A stretch of 64,000 nucleotides of DNA from Tenacibaculum lutimaris (GTDB lineage Bacteria > Bacteroidota > Bacteroidia > Flavobacteriales > Flavobacteriaceae), in the NCBI RefSeq assembly GCF_003610735.1, contig NZ_RAQM01000008.1:310001-374000 (forward strand), in the 5' to 3' direction. Below the pieces are notes generated by a model that was given only the letters and a program-made list of their open reading frames with translations, was not told the origin of the DNA and did no database searches. Below, in pieces: positions 35,458 through 43,474 of the stretch (position 1 is its first letter; every line of letters begins with the position of its first letter). Both the position numbers and the translations under genes were made by a program.

Positions 35458-36219
35458 ATGAATAAAGAAGAAGAAAAAAAAGTTTTTTATGCTCAGCAAA
35501 ATGAATTAATGAAGCAAGCATCAAAAGATGCTCAGAAGAATTTCAAATATTTTTGGAGAGAATTATATTGGGAATATCGAAGAATAATTCCAGCACATGA
35601 TTTTGCTTTGGTTAAAATTCCTTTTGAACAAACATTTGAGGGACTAAATGAACCTGTTATTGAGCATATGTGGATTAACAACATAAACTTTGATGGTGAA
35701 ATTATTACTGGTGAATTGGTAAACTCCCCTAATCGATTAACTAATATCAAAAATGGTGACTTTGTAACACGAAAAATAAAAGAAATTAGCGATTGGATGA
35801 TATCTATTCAAGGTAAAACCTATGGTGGGTTTACAATTCAAGTTATGCGTTCAGGGATGAATGATACGGAAAGAAAAAATCATGATAATGCTTGGGGGTT
35901 GGATTTTGGCGATTACAATAAGCCTTTATTAGTTTTTGAGCAAATAGAAAATCCAGAAAATTTAATTGAACATCCAATGAGTGTAAATATGGGTGATAAA
36001 GTACGAGAGTTTTTGAATGATAACCCTAAAGAGCTAACAAAAGCAGATGAAAATGGTCTTAATCTTTTGCATAAAGAAGCCATAGCTGGAAATAAAACTA
36101 ACATTGACGTTTTACTAGAGTTGGGTGCAGATAAAAACGTAAAATCTTCTCACGGAAAAACTGCTTTGGATTATGCTGAGTTTATGAATTGGGAACATAT
36201 TAAAGATGTTCTGAATTAA
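35458..36219 (+). CDS. DUF2314 protein with C-terminal ankyrin repeats
   Basis: 253 residues. Residues about 20-150 match DUF2314 (KIPFEQTFEGLNEPVIEHMWINNINFDGEIITGEL and SDWMISIQGKTYGGFTIQVM in separate segments). Residues about 185-253 form two ankyrin-type units (ADENGLNLLHKEAIAGNKTNIDVLLELGADKNV, then GKTALDYAEFMN). DUF2314 proteins occur near polymorphic-toxin immunity genes and as stand-alone cargo, so an immunity or interaction role is possible but not shown. It is followed by a B-family site. Confidence 0.8.
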   Translation: MNKEEEKKVFYAQQNELMKQASKDAQKNFKYFWRELYWEYRRIIPAHDFALVKIPFEQTFEGLNEPVIEHMWINNINFDGEIITGELVNSPNRLTNIKNGDFVTRKIKEISDWMISIQGKTYGGFTIQVMRSGMNDTERKNHDNAWGLDFGDYNKPLLVFEQIENPENLIEHPMSVNMGDKVREFLNDNPKELTKADENGLNLLHKEAIAGNKTNIDVLLELGADKNVKSSHGKTALDYAEFMNWEHIKDVLN

Positions 36220-36224
36220 AAATA

Positions 36225-36353
36225 TCACAAACATTGACTATAAACAATTACAGCCCTTATCTACAGTTGAAAGTCCACAAGGATTTTCAGTTTGGTATAT
36301 TTTGTATCCACTAAGTCAAACAACTAATCATAACCAAGAAGACCTTTACCAGT
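36225..36353 (+). repeat. Repeat family B, copy 3 (diverged)
   Basis: Aligned by eye to copies at 33037 and 43181: ACATTGACTATAAACAATTA (left arm), AAGTCCACAAGGATTTTCAGTTTGGTATA (core hairpin region, given here only as a landmark around 36271-36298), and ACTAATCATAACC (right arm). The end GACCTTTACCAG replaces GACCGTTAGC, so the GTT core is mutated. The next gene's ATG lies immediately after, at 36354. Confidence 0.7.
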
Positions 36354-36914
36354 ATGTGCCGATACGGAATTAATGCTTATAAACCACATTACGCTTGTTT
36401 CGAATGTAGAAAAACATTCAAAAGAAGATTATTAACAGATATTGATAGAGATTCGAGAGAATTTGAAAAACAGTCTTATAAATGCCCTGAATGTAATGGA
36501 GCAACAGTAGACATGGGGCTTGATTTCGAGTCTCCTAAGAAGTCTGACTTAAAAGCATGGAACCATATGAAAAACCTTTATGAAACAGGAATTACATTTC
36601 ATTCTTGTGGGTGTACTGGTCCTGGCTACATTCCAAAAGATAAAAACAAACTGATTGATTTTTTAAAAGAGAAAAAAGAGGTTTATATTAAAAATCTACG
36701 TTTTTGGACTACAAGAGTAGAACCGAAAAATGAAAACGAAAAAAATAAAGATTGGAATAAAAACAATTATTTTCTATTCAATCTACCAAAAGAATTTACA
36801 ACTGGAACCAAAAAGAAAAAGAAAACAGATTTAAAAAAAGCAGTGGAATATTGGACTGAAAGAGTTAACGATATAGAAACCAAAATAATAAAAATAACGG
36901 AAAGCAATGTATAA
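36354..36914 (+). CDS. Zinc-ribbon protein of unknown function
   Basis: 186 residues. Four cysteines Cys15, Cys18, Cys44 and Cys47 (YACFECRK and YKCPECNG) form a likely zinc ribbon. A Cys/His group follows (FHSCGCTGPGYIP). The C-terminal half is Lys-rich and helical (KKKKKTDLKKAVEYWTERVNDIETKI). Similar short proteins beginning MCRYG are familiar in Flavobacteriia, but no function is assigned. Its start codon abuts the end of a B-family site. Confidence 0.75.
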   Translation: MCRYGINAYKPHYACFECRKTFKRRLLTDIDRDSREFEKQSYKCPECNGATVDMGLDFESPKKSDLKAWNHMKNLYETGITFHSCGCTGPGYIPKDKNKLIDFLKEKKEVYIKNLRFWTTRVEPKNENEKNKDWNKNNYFLFNLPKEFTTGTKKKKKTDLKKAVEYWTERVNDIETKIIKITESNV

Positions 36915-36993
36915 TTAGAATTCTGTACGTTCGAATCCAACCAAAATTGCTGACATCTTTTTTTAACCGAAAACAAAGTAAACAAATCAATAA

Positions 36994-37010
36994 TAACCAA
37001 CGGTTGGTTA
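36994..37010 (+). repeat. Core-site palindrome before the discoidin-like gene
   Basis: TAACCAAC and GTTGGTTA are exact reverse complements separated by one G. In the cassette model this is a left and a right core brought together without a palindromic body. The rest of the 127-base gap shows nothing else. Confidence 0.5.
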
Positions 37011-37041
37011 TATACCCCTTTTAATACACTCACAAAACGAT

Positions 37042-37698
37042 ATGAAAATTATAATAACAATATTCTTTTTAACATTTAATACTATTCTATTTTCACAAGA
37101 ATTAAAAAAAATTCAAGCTGTTCAAGAAAAAGACTCTGATTTTTTCGGCTATGATGATTATGATACCTCAGGTAAACCAATTGGCGAATTATTATTTTTA
37201 AAAGGTTGCAGTTGGTATTGTGGTGGTTCTGTAAAATCAATTAAAGCTTCATCAGAATTAAAAGAAAATAAAGGAATTAATTACTCTCCTAAAAATGCCC
37301 ACGATTTTGATAAAAACACAGCTTGGGTAGAAGGCAAATCTGATTATGGAATTGGTGAATTTATTGAATATACTTTTGACTTTAGTGAAATAAAAGAATA
37401 TAATGGAAGCTTAGGAATTAATCGAATTTTATTAGCAAACGGATATAAAAAAAATAAACTGACTTGGCAAAATAATTCTAGAGTTAAACAACTAAAAGTT
37501 TACTTAAACGATAAACCCTACGCAATTTTAAACCTTTTAGATACATTTGAAATTCAAACAATTAATATCGGCGAAATAAAATTCCCTACAAATAAAGTAA
37601 CCAAGCTAAAGTTTGAGATAACTCAAGTTTATAAAGGAATTAAGTTTAAAGACACAGCCATAAGCTTGCTAATGTTTGAAGGAGTTGGAGTACATTAA
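37042..37698 (+). CDS. Secreted discoidin-like (NADase-type glycan-binding) protein
   Basis: 218 residues, signal peptide IITIFFLTFNTILFSQ. The mature part contains SIKASSELKENKGINYSPKN-type and HDFDKNTAWVEGKSDYGIGEF-type segments, then RVKQLKVYLNDKPYAILNL. This is the jelly-roll layout of F5/8-type or NADase-type glycan-binding domains. No catalytic domain is attached. Probably a cell-surface or secreted binding protein; the ligand is unknown. Confidence 0.7.
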   Translation: MKIIITIFFLTFNTILFSQELKKIQAVQEKDSDFFGYDDYDTSGKPIGELLFLKGCSWYCGGSVKSIKASSELKENKGINYSPKNAHDFDKNTAWVEGKSDYGIGEFIEYTFDFSEIKEYNGSLGINRILLANGYKKNKLTWQNNSRVKQLKVYLNDKPYAILNLLDTFEIQTINIGEIKFPTNKVTKLKFEITQVYKGIKFKDTAISLLMFEGVGVH

Positions 37699-37787
37699 AA
37701 GAAGAAACACTACAATAGAATTTCCTATAAAAAATAGTAATCCCTTTCTTTAAAATTAGACACAAAGACACTTAAATTCAAAAAAAA

Positions 37788-39005
37788 ATGAAACTTGAAA
37801 ATAAAAATGATCTTTTAAGAATTATCTTAATAATCAACATTACCATAATATTATCCATCAAAGCCCTCTCATTTATTAATGCAGCAAATTATTTACCTGG
37901 AATGCTAATACTTTTAGCTAATATATCTTTCATTATAGGAATAACAAGTGGGATAAAGAAACAGCTGTTTTTAAAATTTTGCTTCATATCTAGTTTTTTC
38001 TATTTTACAGTGTTACTACTATACCATTTTATTGACGATGGTTTTTTATTTCTTGAAACAATATTAATTATTATTTATTCTATTTTTTATCTTATTATTA
38101 AAAATAAACTGAATAAAAAATATAACGAGACAGAAGCTAAATCAAAAGATAAAACAAGTGATTTATATATATTATCAGTATGCGTTAGTACTTTGTTTAC
38201 GATTTACACGATATACACACAAATTAATAATTATCTTAACAAAAAAGCTATACACGAACAATATGAAAAAGATAGAATTAAAAACGATCTAAGGTGGATT
38301 GAAGAAATGAATTACCACATTGACAATCTATCTAAAAACCATTATATAACTGGCTCCAAACTTTCTCATGAAAATAATAGTGTTTTTAAGAACTTCATGA
38401 AAGTTATTGAAGTAACAGATTCCGAAATTATTCTTCTAAAATTTAAATCTAGAGCATATACTCCTGTAGCTAGATTAATGGAAGAAACATACATGAAATA
38501 TGACAAAAAAGATACTGTAAGAATAACAAAACAAAAACTCAAAAAAACAATTGCCCCTGAAATACGAGATGACGTATACAAACATCAAAATGGTTTAAAA
38601 AAAGAAGGTATATATTATACTGTTAAAGACATTAAGTATATCGACGGTCCTTACTTATCTATAAAAGATGAACATGAAGTTCAATTAGTTGAAGGAGACA
38701 CTACTTTTTTCAAATTTAAGAATCGTAATAAAAAAGCTTATTTAACCAAAATTGAAAATATTTCAGGAAACTATAAATGGCATAATAAATTACCTATGCC
38801 TATTAATGGGTACAGCCTTAACTCAAGAGATTATAATAAAAGCGCAGAATTCAGTTTAAAAGCAACCAATATAGATTATAGACAAGACTTTAGATTCAAA
38901 TTATACTTAGAGGATTCTTTAAAAAATAAACATGTTTTTTTAGTAGTAAAAAGTTCTGAAGATAATAACTTCATTACCTTTGATTGTAAAAGGGTTTTCG
39001 AATAA
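37788..39005 (+). CDS. Multi-pass membrane protein with soluble C-terminal domain, unknown
   Basis: 405 residues. Four to five hydrophobic helices in the first 145 residues (about 10-30, 37-55, 62-80, 86-104, 127-143) precede a charged linker (KKAIHEQYEKDRIKNDLRW) and a soluble domain of about 240 residues with LKFKSRAYTPVARLMEETYMKYDK and FKFKNRNKKAYLTKI. No motif recognised. The flanking gaps (89 and 93 bases) are short and carry no repeat I can identify. Confidence 0.65.
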   Translation: MKLENKNDLLRIILIINITIILSIKALSFINAANYLPGMLILLANISFIIGITSGIKKQLFLKFCFISSFFYFTVLLLYHFIDDGFLFLETILIIIYSIFYLIIKNKLNKKYNETEAKSKDKTSDLYILSVCVSTLFTIYTIYTQINNYLNKKAIHEQYEKDRIKNDLRWIEEMNYHIDNLSKNHYITGSKLSHENNSVFKNFMKVIEVTDSEIILLKFKSRAYTPVARLMEETYMKYDKKDTVRITKQKLKKTIAPEIRDDVYKHQNGLKKEGIYYTVKDIKYIDGPYLSIKDEHEVQLVEGDTTFFKFKNRNKKAYLTKIENISGNYKWHNKLPMPINGYSLNSRDYNKSAEFSLKATNIDYRQDFRFKLYLEDSLKNKHVFLVVKSSEDNNFITFDCKRVFE

Positions 39006-39098
39006 TTTAAAAAAAACTAATACTTATAAACTATACTTACTCGGTTCAAAAGAAATTCCTTTTTAATTGATGAAGAAAAAAATAAAAAAATTAGAAAT

Positions 39099-40205
39099 AT
39101 GAATAGATTAAAAATCTTATTAATTGGGTGTTTAACAATAACATCTCAAATTGTAGCACAAAATTTAGTAATGCAAAACGATATTGTTGAACAACAATTT
39201 GGTAAACAAATATTGTATAAAGACAGTAACAATAACTTGTTAAATGGATACTATAAAATTGCTGATAATCGTGGTAATTTTATTGATGCACATTTTAAAA
39301 ACGGTACTAAAGAAGGAATCCAAACCAACTATGATTACAAAGAACGAAAATTGAGTGAAAAATCTTTTAAAAACGGAAAAACTCATGGAAAATATAAACG
39401 TTTTCATCAAAACGGTCAGGTTAATGTTCAAGGCGAATTTGTAAATGGAAATCAAGAAGGAAAATGGGAGTATTTTAATGATAAAGGAGAAATAGAAGTA
39501 CGTGAATTCTATAAATCAGGAAAAGCTGAAGGAAAGTGGTGGAAAAAAGTAAGAACAAATTCTAATATTGCTTCCTTCATTACTGAAAACTATAAAAATG
39601 GAGAACATTATGGTCGTTCTGAGCAGAAAGATGCAGATGGAAAAATAGAATGGGAACGTAAATATACAAATGACGGTAGTTATTGGCATAAAAGTTACTA
39701 TTCAAACGGAAAACCAGAAATTGAAAAAAATCTCAAAGATTATAAATTAGACGGAGTACAGAAAACATGGAATCAAAATGGTATTTTATTAAGCATGAAA
39801 ACATTTAGTAAAGACCAAATTCAACAAGAAATATATTACTACAAAAACGGTCATAAGGATCAAGTCCATAATTATTCTTATGGCAAAAAGGAAGATCTTT
39901 TTGAAAGATATACTGAAAAAGGTATAAAACTAGAAGTAGGTTATTACAAACATGGTTTTAAAACAGGAGTTTGGAAAAATTTTGATAGTGAAACTGGTCG
40001 TTTGATAACTGAAAGAACTTACGAAAACAATGTTCTTAATGGAATTTATAAAAGTTACAATGAAGCAAACAAAGTAAGTACAGAAGGAAGTTATAAAAAC
40101 GGTGAACAAGATGGAATTTGGAAACACTATAATTTAGCAGGAAAACTTATACAAGAAACGGAATACCAAATAGGTAAAGAAATTTCAGAAAAAAAATATA
40201 AATAA
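39099..40205 (+). CDS. Secreted MORN-variant repeat protein
   Basis: 368 residues with a signal peptide ending near IVAQ. At least eight MORN_2-type units with pattern YxxNGKxxGxW or similar are visible (KNGTKEGIQTNY, KNGKTHGKYKRFHQNGQ, VNGNQEGKWEYF, KSGKAEGKWWKK, ENNVLNGIYKSY, KNGEQDGIWKHY). Databases often label such proteins as YwqK-family antitoxins, but nothing here supports a toxin partner. A perfect-stem hairpin follows the stop codon. Confidence 0.85.
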   Translation: MNRLKILLIGCLTITSQIVAQNLVMQNDIVEQQFGKQILYKDSNNNLLNGYYKIADNRGNFIDAHFKNGTKEGIQTNYDYKERKLSEKSFKNGKTHGKYKRFHQNGQVNVQGEFVNGNQEGKWEYFNDKGEIEVREFYKSGKAEGKWWKKVRTNSNIASFITENYKNGEHYGRSEQKDADGKIEWERKYTNDGSYWHKSYYSNGKPEIEKNLKDYKLDGVQKTWNQNGILLSMKTFSKDQIQQEIYYYKNGHKDQVHNYSYGKKEDLFERYTEKGIKLEVGYYKHGFKTGVWKNFDSETGRLITERTYENNVLNGIYKSYNEANKVSTEGSYKNGEQDGIWKHYNLAGKLIQETEYQIGKEISEKKYK

Positions 40206-40226
40206 GTACCAAAAAAAGCTATATAA

Positions 40227-40268
40227 TCAGAATGGAAACACCTATTAAAAATGATGTTTCCATTCTGA
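40227..40268 (+). terminator. Terminator after the MORN-repeat gene
   Basis: TCAGAATGGAAACA and TGTTTCCATTCTGA form a perfect 14-bp stem with a 14-base loop, followed by ATTTTAATCC. The T run is modest. Confidence 0.65.
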
Positions 40269-40382
40269 ATTTTAATCCGTTAAATATTTTTTTCTAAAAA
40301 CTAATTACTCGGTTTTAGATAAAGTCCTTTATTCAGACACTCTATCAAAAAGATTATACTCCTTGGAAATAAAACAATTGTT

Positions 40383-42008
40383 ATGTTTAAAATTAAATCA
40401 GTAATCATACTATGTTTACTTTACTCTTGCTCTACTAAAGCTCAGGAAACGATTACCAAAGAACCTGTTACAGAACTAATGGTTATAGAACAAGAAAAGT
40501 TATGTGAAGACAAAAGCATAATCGAAAAAAAAGAAAAAGAAATAAAATCTTTTTTAGATACTATAAGTATTAATCATTTAAAGAAACAAGTTAATGAGAA
40601 TTTAAATTACTACATAAACAATGAAAGTAGTATCATTGAATCACTTAACAATCATCAAAAAGATATAAATGAAAGAATTAATAGTAATATAAAATTATAC
40701 TTACCTAACGAAAAAAAATACACTAATAAGGAAAATATACTTTTAAAATTAGTTAACAACAACCATTTAGAATATAGAGATACTATACAAAAAGGTACTT
40801 ATTTTAATCAGCTTTTTGAACACAATAAATCTTACATTAAACCTCTAGTGATGAATAGTGGTTTCTCTACTTATAATTTTAAGAGTAAAGTAACTACCCT
40901 ACCCTACTATTCTTTAAACTCTCATTCTGAACAGAACTTGAGAATTATGAATGTTTATTACCATGATGGTACTAAAAAAAACAACCCAACCCCTATCAAA
41001 TCTCATTCATTCCCTTTGAATTCTATTCCTGTAAAAAAAATGAAACATGTTGATAGTTTACAGCTAGAATTCAAAATTAATTACTTAACCAAAATTGATT
41101 CTATTCATTTTAAAAAAAATGAAATAGGAATACAAAAAGGAGACTTTAAACTACTTAAAATGGAGAAAAATTATGTAGAGTATGAAACTCCAGATGCATA
41201 TTCTCCTTATCTTGAAGCATACTATTACAATAAAGAAGGAAAAGCCTTAAAAACTAAATTCAGCATTAGTAATCTATCTACTGAAACACCTATACAAGAA
41301 TATAATAAAACACTGAATTATATAAAAAGTACTGTTGAATATATAAATAGAATAACTACTAAAGAGGAAGCTTTTCTTACATTAAAATACCTAGATTTAA
41401 AAAACCATAATAATCCACATAAAAAAACTAAGAGTAGAGTAACTTTAGAAGGAAATGTTGATTCTTTTACTTTATATATAGAAAGTAAAAGAGATACAAT
41501 TACCTTTTTAACCACACTTAAAAACGGATCATCAGTAAAAAAACTTTACCTACATAAATTAGAGGACAAGACAGAGTTTATTGACAAAGACGGAAAAGTA
41601 ATTACTTCAATTCCTTCTTCTGTTCACTTTTTATCACATCATACAGGCTATCATTCCGATAAATATTTTTTCACAGAAAGTACAGAAGAAAGAGACTATT
41701 ATTATCTAGATCAAGATAAACAAACTATTTCTAAACTTCCCTATTCACAAATAGAGTACTTATGCTTGCCTATATTACTTGCTAAAGAAAAAGGAAAAGA
41801 AGGGCTTAAATTATTATCAGCAGAAAAAAACCTATTACTATCTGACAAAACATTTACCAATGTTTTTATTCAGCGTTATACTGGCGAAGGTATTCTCGTC
41901 TATAACAACGGAGGAAGCTTCCTACTTTATGATCAAAACAACAAATTAATTACCGAAAACACAAAAAAAGTAGATAAAATAATTCTAAAAAAATCAACAG
42001 GGTGGTAA
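40383..42008 (+). CDS. Lipoprotein of unknown function
   Basis: 541 residues. The N-terminus VIILCLLYSCSTKAQ gives a possible lipobox with Cys16, though cleavage after KAQ by signal peptidase I is also conceivable. A charged helical part (about 20-110) is followed by a mainly beta region with repeated short KLxxxxYVEYETPDAYSPYLE-like stretches. From about 380 there is a KLYLHKLEDKTEFIDKDGKVITSI region resembling WG-like or propeller repeats. No assigned family. Confidence 0.65.
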   Translation: MFKIKSVIILCLLYSCSTKAQETITKEPVTELMVIEQEKLCEDKSIIEKKEKEIKSFLDTISINHLKKQVNENLNYYINNESSIIESLNNHQKDINERINSNIKLYLPNEKKYTNKENILLKLVNNNHLEYRDTIQKGTYFNQLFEHNKSYIKPLVMNSGFSTYNFKSKVTTLPYYSLNSHSEQNLRIMNVYYHDGTKKNNPTPIKSHSFPLNSIPVKKMKHVDSLQLEFKINYLTKIDSIHFKKNEIGIQKGDFKLLKMEKNYVEYETPDAYSPYLEAYYYNKEGKALKTKFSISNLSTETPIQEYNKTLNYIKSTVEYINRITTKEEAFLTLKYLDLKNHNNPHKKTKSRVTLEGNVDSFTLYIESKRDTITFLTTLKNGSSVKKLYLHKLEDKTEFIDKDGKVITSIPSSVHFLSHHTGYHSDKYFFTESTEERDYYYLDQDKQTISKLPYSQIEYLCLPILLAKEKGKEGLKLLSAEKNLLLSDKTFTNVFIQRYTGEGILVYNNGGSFLLYDQNNKLITENTKKVDKIILKKSTGW

Positions 42009-42104
42009 TACGTACATAATTTACGTATAAAAAATTGAAAGTTTTCGTATTACTTATATAGTATAGATTCAAAAACTTGCTTTACAAAGCTCAAAAACAT
42101 CTAA

Positions 42105-42252
42105 TTTAACCGTACATTTTTGTGCGGTTTTTTATTTTGTTTTATCTTGGCTAACGCTAATAAAAAAAGAACAAAAATTGCTAAAAACTTCCGTTTATCA
42201 CCTTTAATACTCCGGATAAAAGTAGTTTTTGTTCTCTTATAACGAGTTGGCG
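42105..42252 (+). repeat. Repeat family A, copy 2: attC-like site
   Basis: Near-identical to 32239-32383. In this copy AGAACAAAAA pairs exactly with TTTTTGTTCT. It ends CGAGTTGGCG, and TTGGCG (42247-42252) is complementary to CGCCAA (43184-43189) after the next gene; over ten bases eight match. The 96 bases between the preceding stop and this site hold nothing recognisable. Confidence 0.75.
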
Positions 42253-42270
42253 TTAATTAAAACGAGCTAA

Positions 42271-43179
42271 ATGACATTAACCATTTTTCTTCACCATAAT
42301 AAAATATTTGACTTTACACCAAATTGGTTTGACTGGTTGACTCTATTGCTTACCATTGCAAGTATTGTAGGTGCTTATTTAGTTTCGGAATCGGTTTACA
42401 AAAGAGAACAAAAAGATAAAAAAAGAGAAAATAAAGAACTTGAAAATTCGGAAAATGAATTATTGAAAAACAATCTGGAAGAAATTAAAAAACCAATTTT
42501 AAAACAAATCGAAAGTTTAAATGAATATATGGAAAAACAGGATTTTAGACTTTCATTTTATTCAGAAATACAAGTAGACTTTCTTCAATTCATTAGTGTT
42601 AAAGACATTTACAAAAAGTACGATTTTCAGAATAAAGAAAATATAAAAGTTATTAATAGACTTTTTACAAGCCTTTATACTCTTTATGATTTCAGAGGCT
42701 CATTAAGAAGTGAGGTTCGAACATATATTGAAAAGTACAATTATCACGAACAACTGTTTTATAAATACAGGAGTTTACTATATACGAAATACTTTGAGCT
42801 ATGCAATTCAAGAGCAGAAAGCATAATAAACGAGAATGGGATTAAAAAATTCAGTTTTAATGACAACGACAAATTTATGGCTGAATTCACTCAATTGCGT
42901 GGAGAAACTTTTGCAGACAATGAGATAATTGACAACAATGGATTAAAAGACAGAAAATTACTCATAGATAGATTTATTGTGCCTTTAATAAATATTGCTT
43001 CTAAATACATTCCTGAAGACTATAATACAATCGAAATTAGTGAGATTTCTAATCAAGTATTATCTGCATTTAATGATATGGAACACGTTACAGAAAAACA
43101 TATGAATGCAATTCAAGGTCATATAGATTCATTGGAGAGCGTTAATGAAAAAATTAACGAGTTTGAAAAAATTAAATAA
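42271..43179 (+). CDS. Single-helix membrane protein with coiled-coil domain, unknown
   Basis: 302 residues. One helix (WLTLLLTIASIVGAYLVSESVY, about 23-44) is followed by a highly charged coiled coil (KREQKDKKRENKELENSENELLKNN) and a helical cytosolic domain to the end. Topology of this kind is seen in some phage-defence membrane proteins, but no defence motif is present and I do not assign a function. It occupies the same A-gene-B position as the unrelated gene at 32406. Confidence 0.65.
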   Translation: MTLTIFLHHNKIFDFTPNWFDWLTLLLTIASIVGAYLVSESVYKREQKDKKRENKELENSENELLKNNLEEIKKPILKQIESLNEYMEKQDFRLSFYSEIQVDFLQFISVKDIYKKYDFQNKENIKVINRLFTSLYTLYDFRGSLRSEVRTYIEKYNYHEQLFYKYRSLLYTKYFELCNSRAESIINENGIKKFSFNDNDKFMAEFTQLRGETFADNEIIDNNGLKDRKLLIDRFIVPLINIASKYIPEDYNTIEISEISNQVLSAFNDMEHVTEKHMNAIQGHIDSLESVNEKINEFEKIK

Positions 43180-43180
43180 C

Positions 43181-43313
43181 TACCGCCAAAAATGGCTATA
43201 AATAATTGCTTGTTCTCGCCTACTTCTGAAAATCCGCGAGGATTTTCAGTTTGGTGTATACTTGCAAAGTTAAGTGCTAAACCACGCAACTACTCATAGC
43301 TGGAGACATTACA
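43181..43313 (+). repeat. Repeat family B, copy 2: attC-like site
   Basis: Same arms and inner GAAAATCC-GCGA-GGATTTTC hairpin as the copy at 33037. Differences cluster at the two ends (CCGCCAAAAATGG at the start, GGAGACATTAC at the end), which is where cassette-specific cores lie. The GTT of the right core is changed to ATT. Confidence 0.8.
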
Positions 43314-43337
43314 TATCAAAACCAATAATACATCTTA

Positions 43338-43456
43338 TTTAACCGTACCAATTGTACGTTTTTTTATTTTATATTATTTTAGCTTACGCTAAATAAGAAA
43401 AAATAAAGAATTGCTACTATTTCCTTTTATCCTCACTTTAAACAAGGAACACCGAT
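43338..43456 (+). repeat. Repeat family A, copy 3 (diverged)
   Basis: TTTAACCGTACCAATTGTACGTTTTTTT keeps the terminator form (CGTAC/GTACG then Ts, 43343-43365). AGCTTACGCTAAATAAG and GAATTGCTACTATTTCC align with the body of copies 1 and 2. The right end is lost. It directly follows a B site, giving a B-A tandem in the 295-base gap. Confidence 0.55.
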
Positions 43457-43474
43457 TAAAATATAAATTGCTTA

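Noticed and set aside
39099-40205. YwqK-type antitoxin of a toxin-antitoxin system
   Set aside because: The MORN-variant repeats explain the database name, but the protein is secreted and no toxin-like neighbour is present.
42271-43179. Phage-defence (abortive infection) membrane protein
   Set aside because: Only general topology is similar; there is no nuclease, NTPase, HEPN or TIR motif and no defence neighbours.
32239-43460. CRISPR array or insertion sequence explaining the repeats
   Set aside because: Repeats are 120-150 bases, spaced by genes and not by short spacers, and no cas or transposase gene is present.
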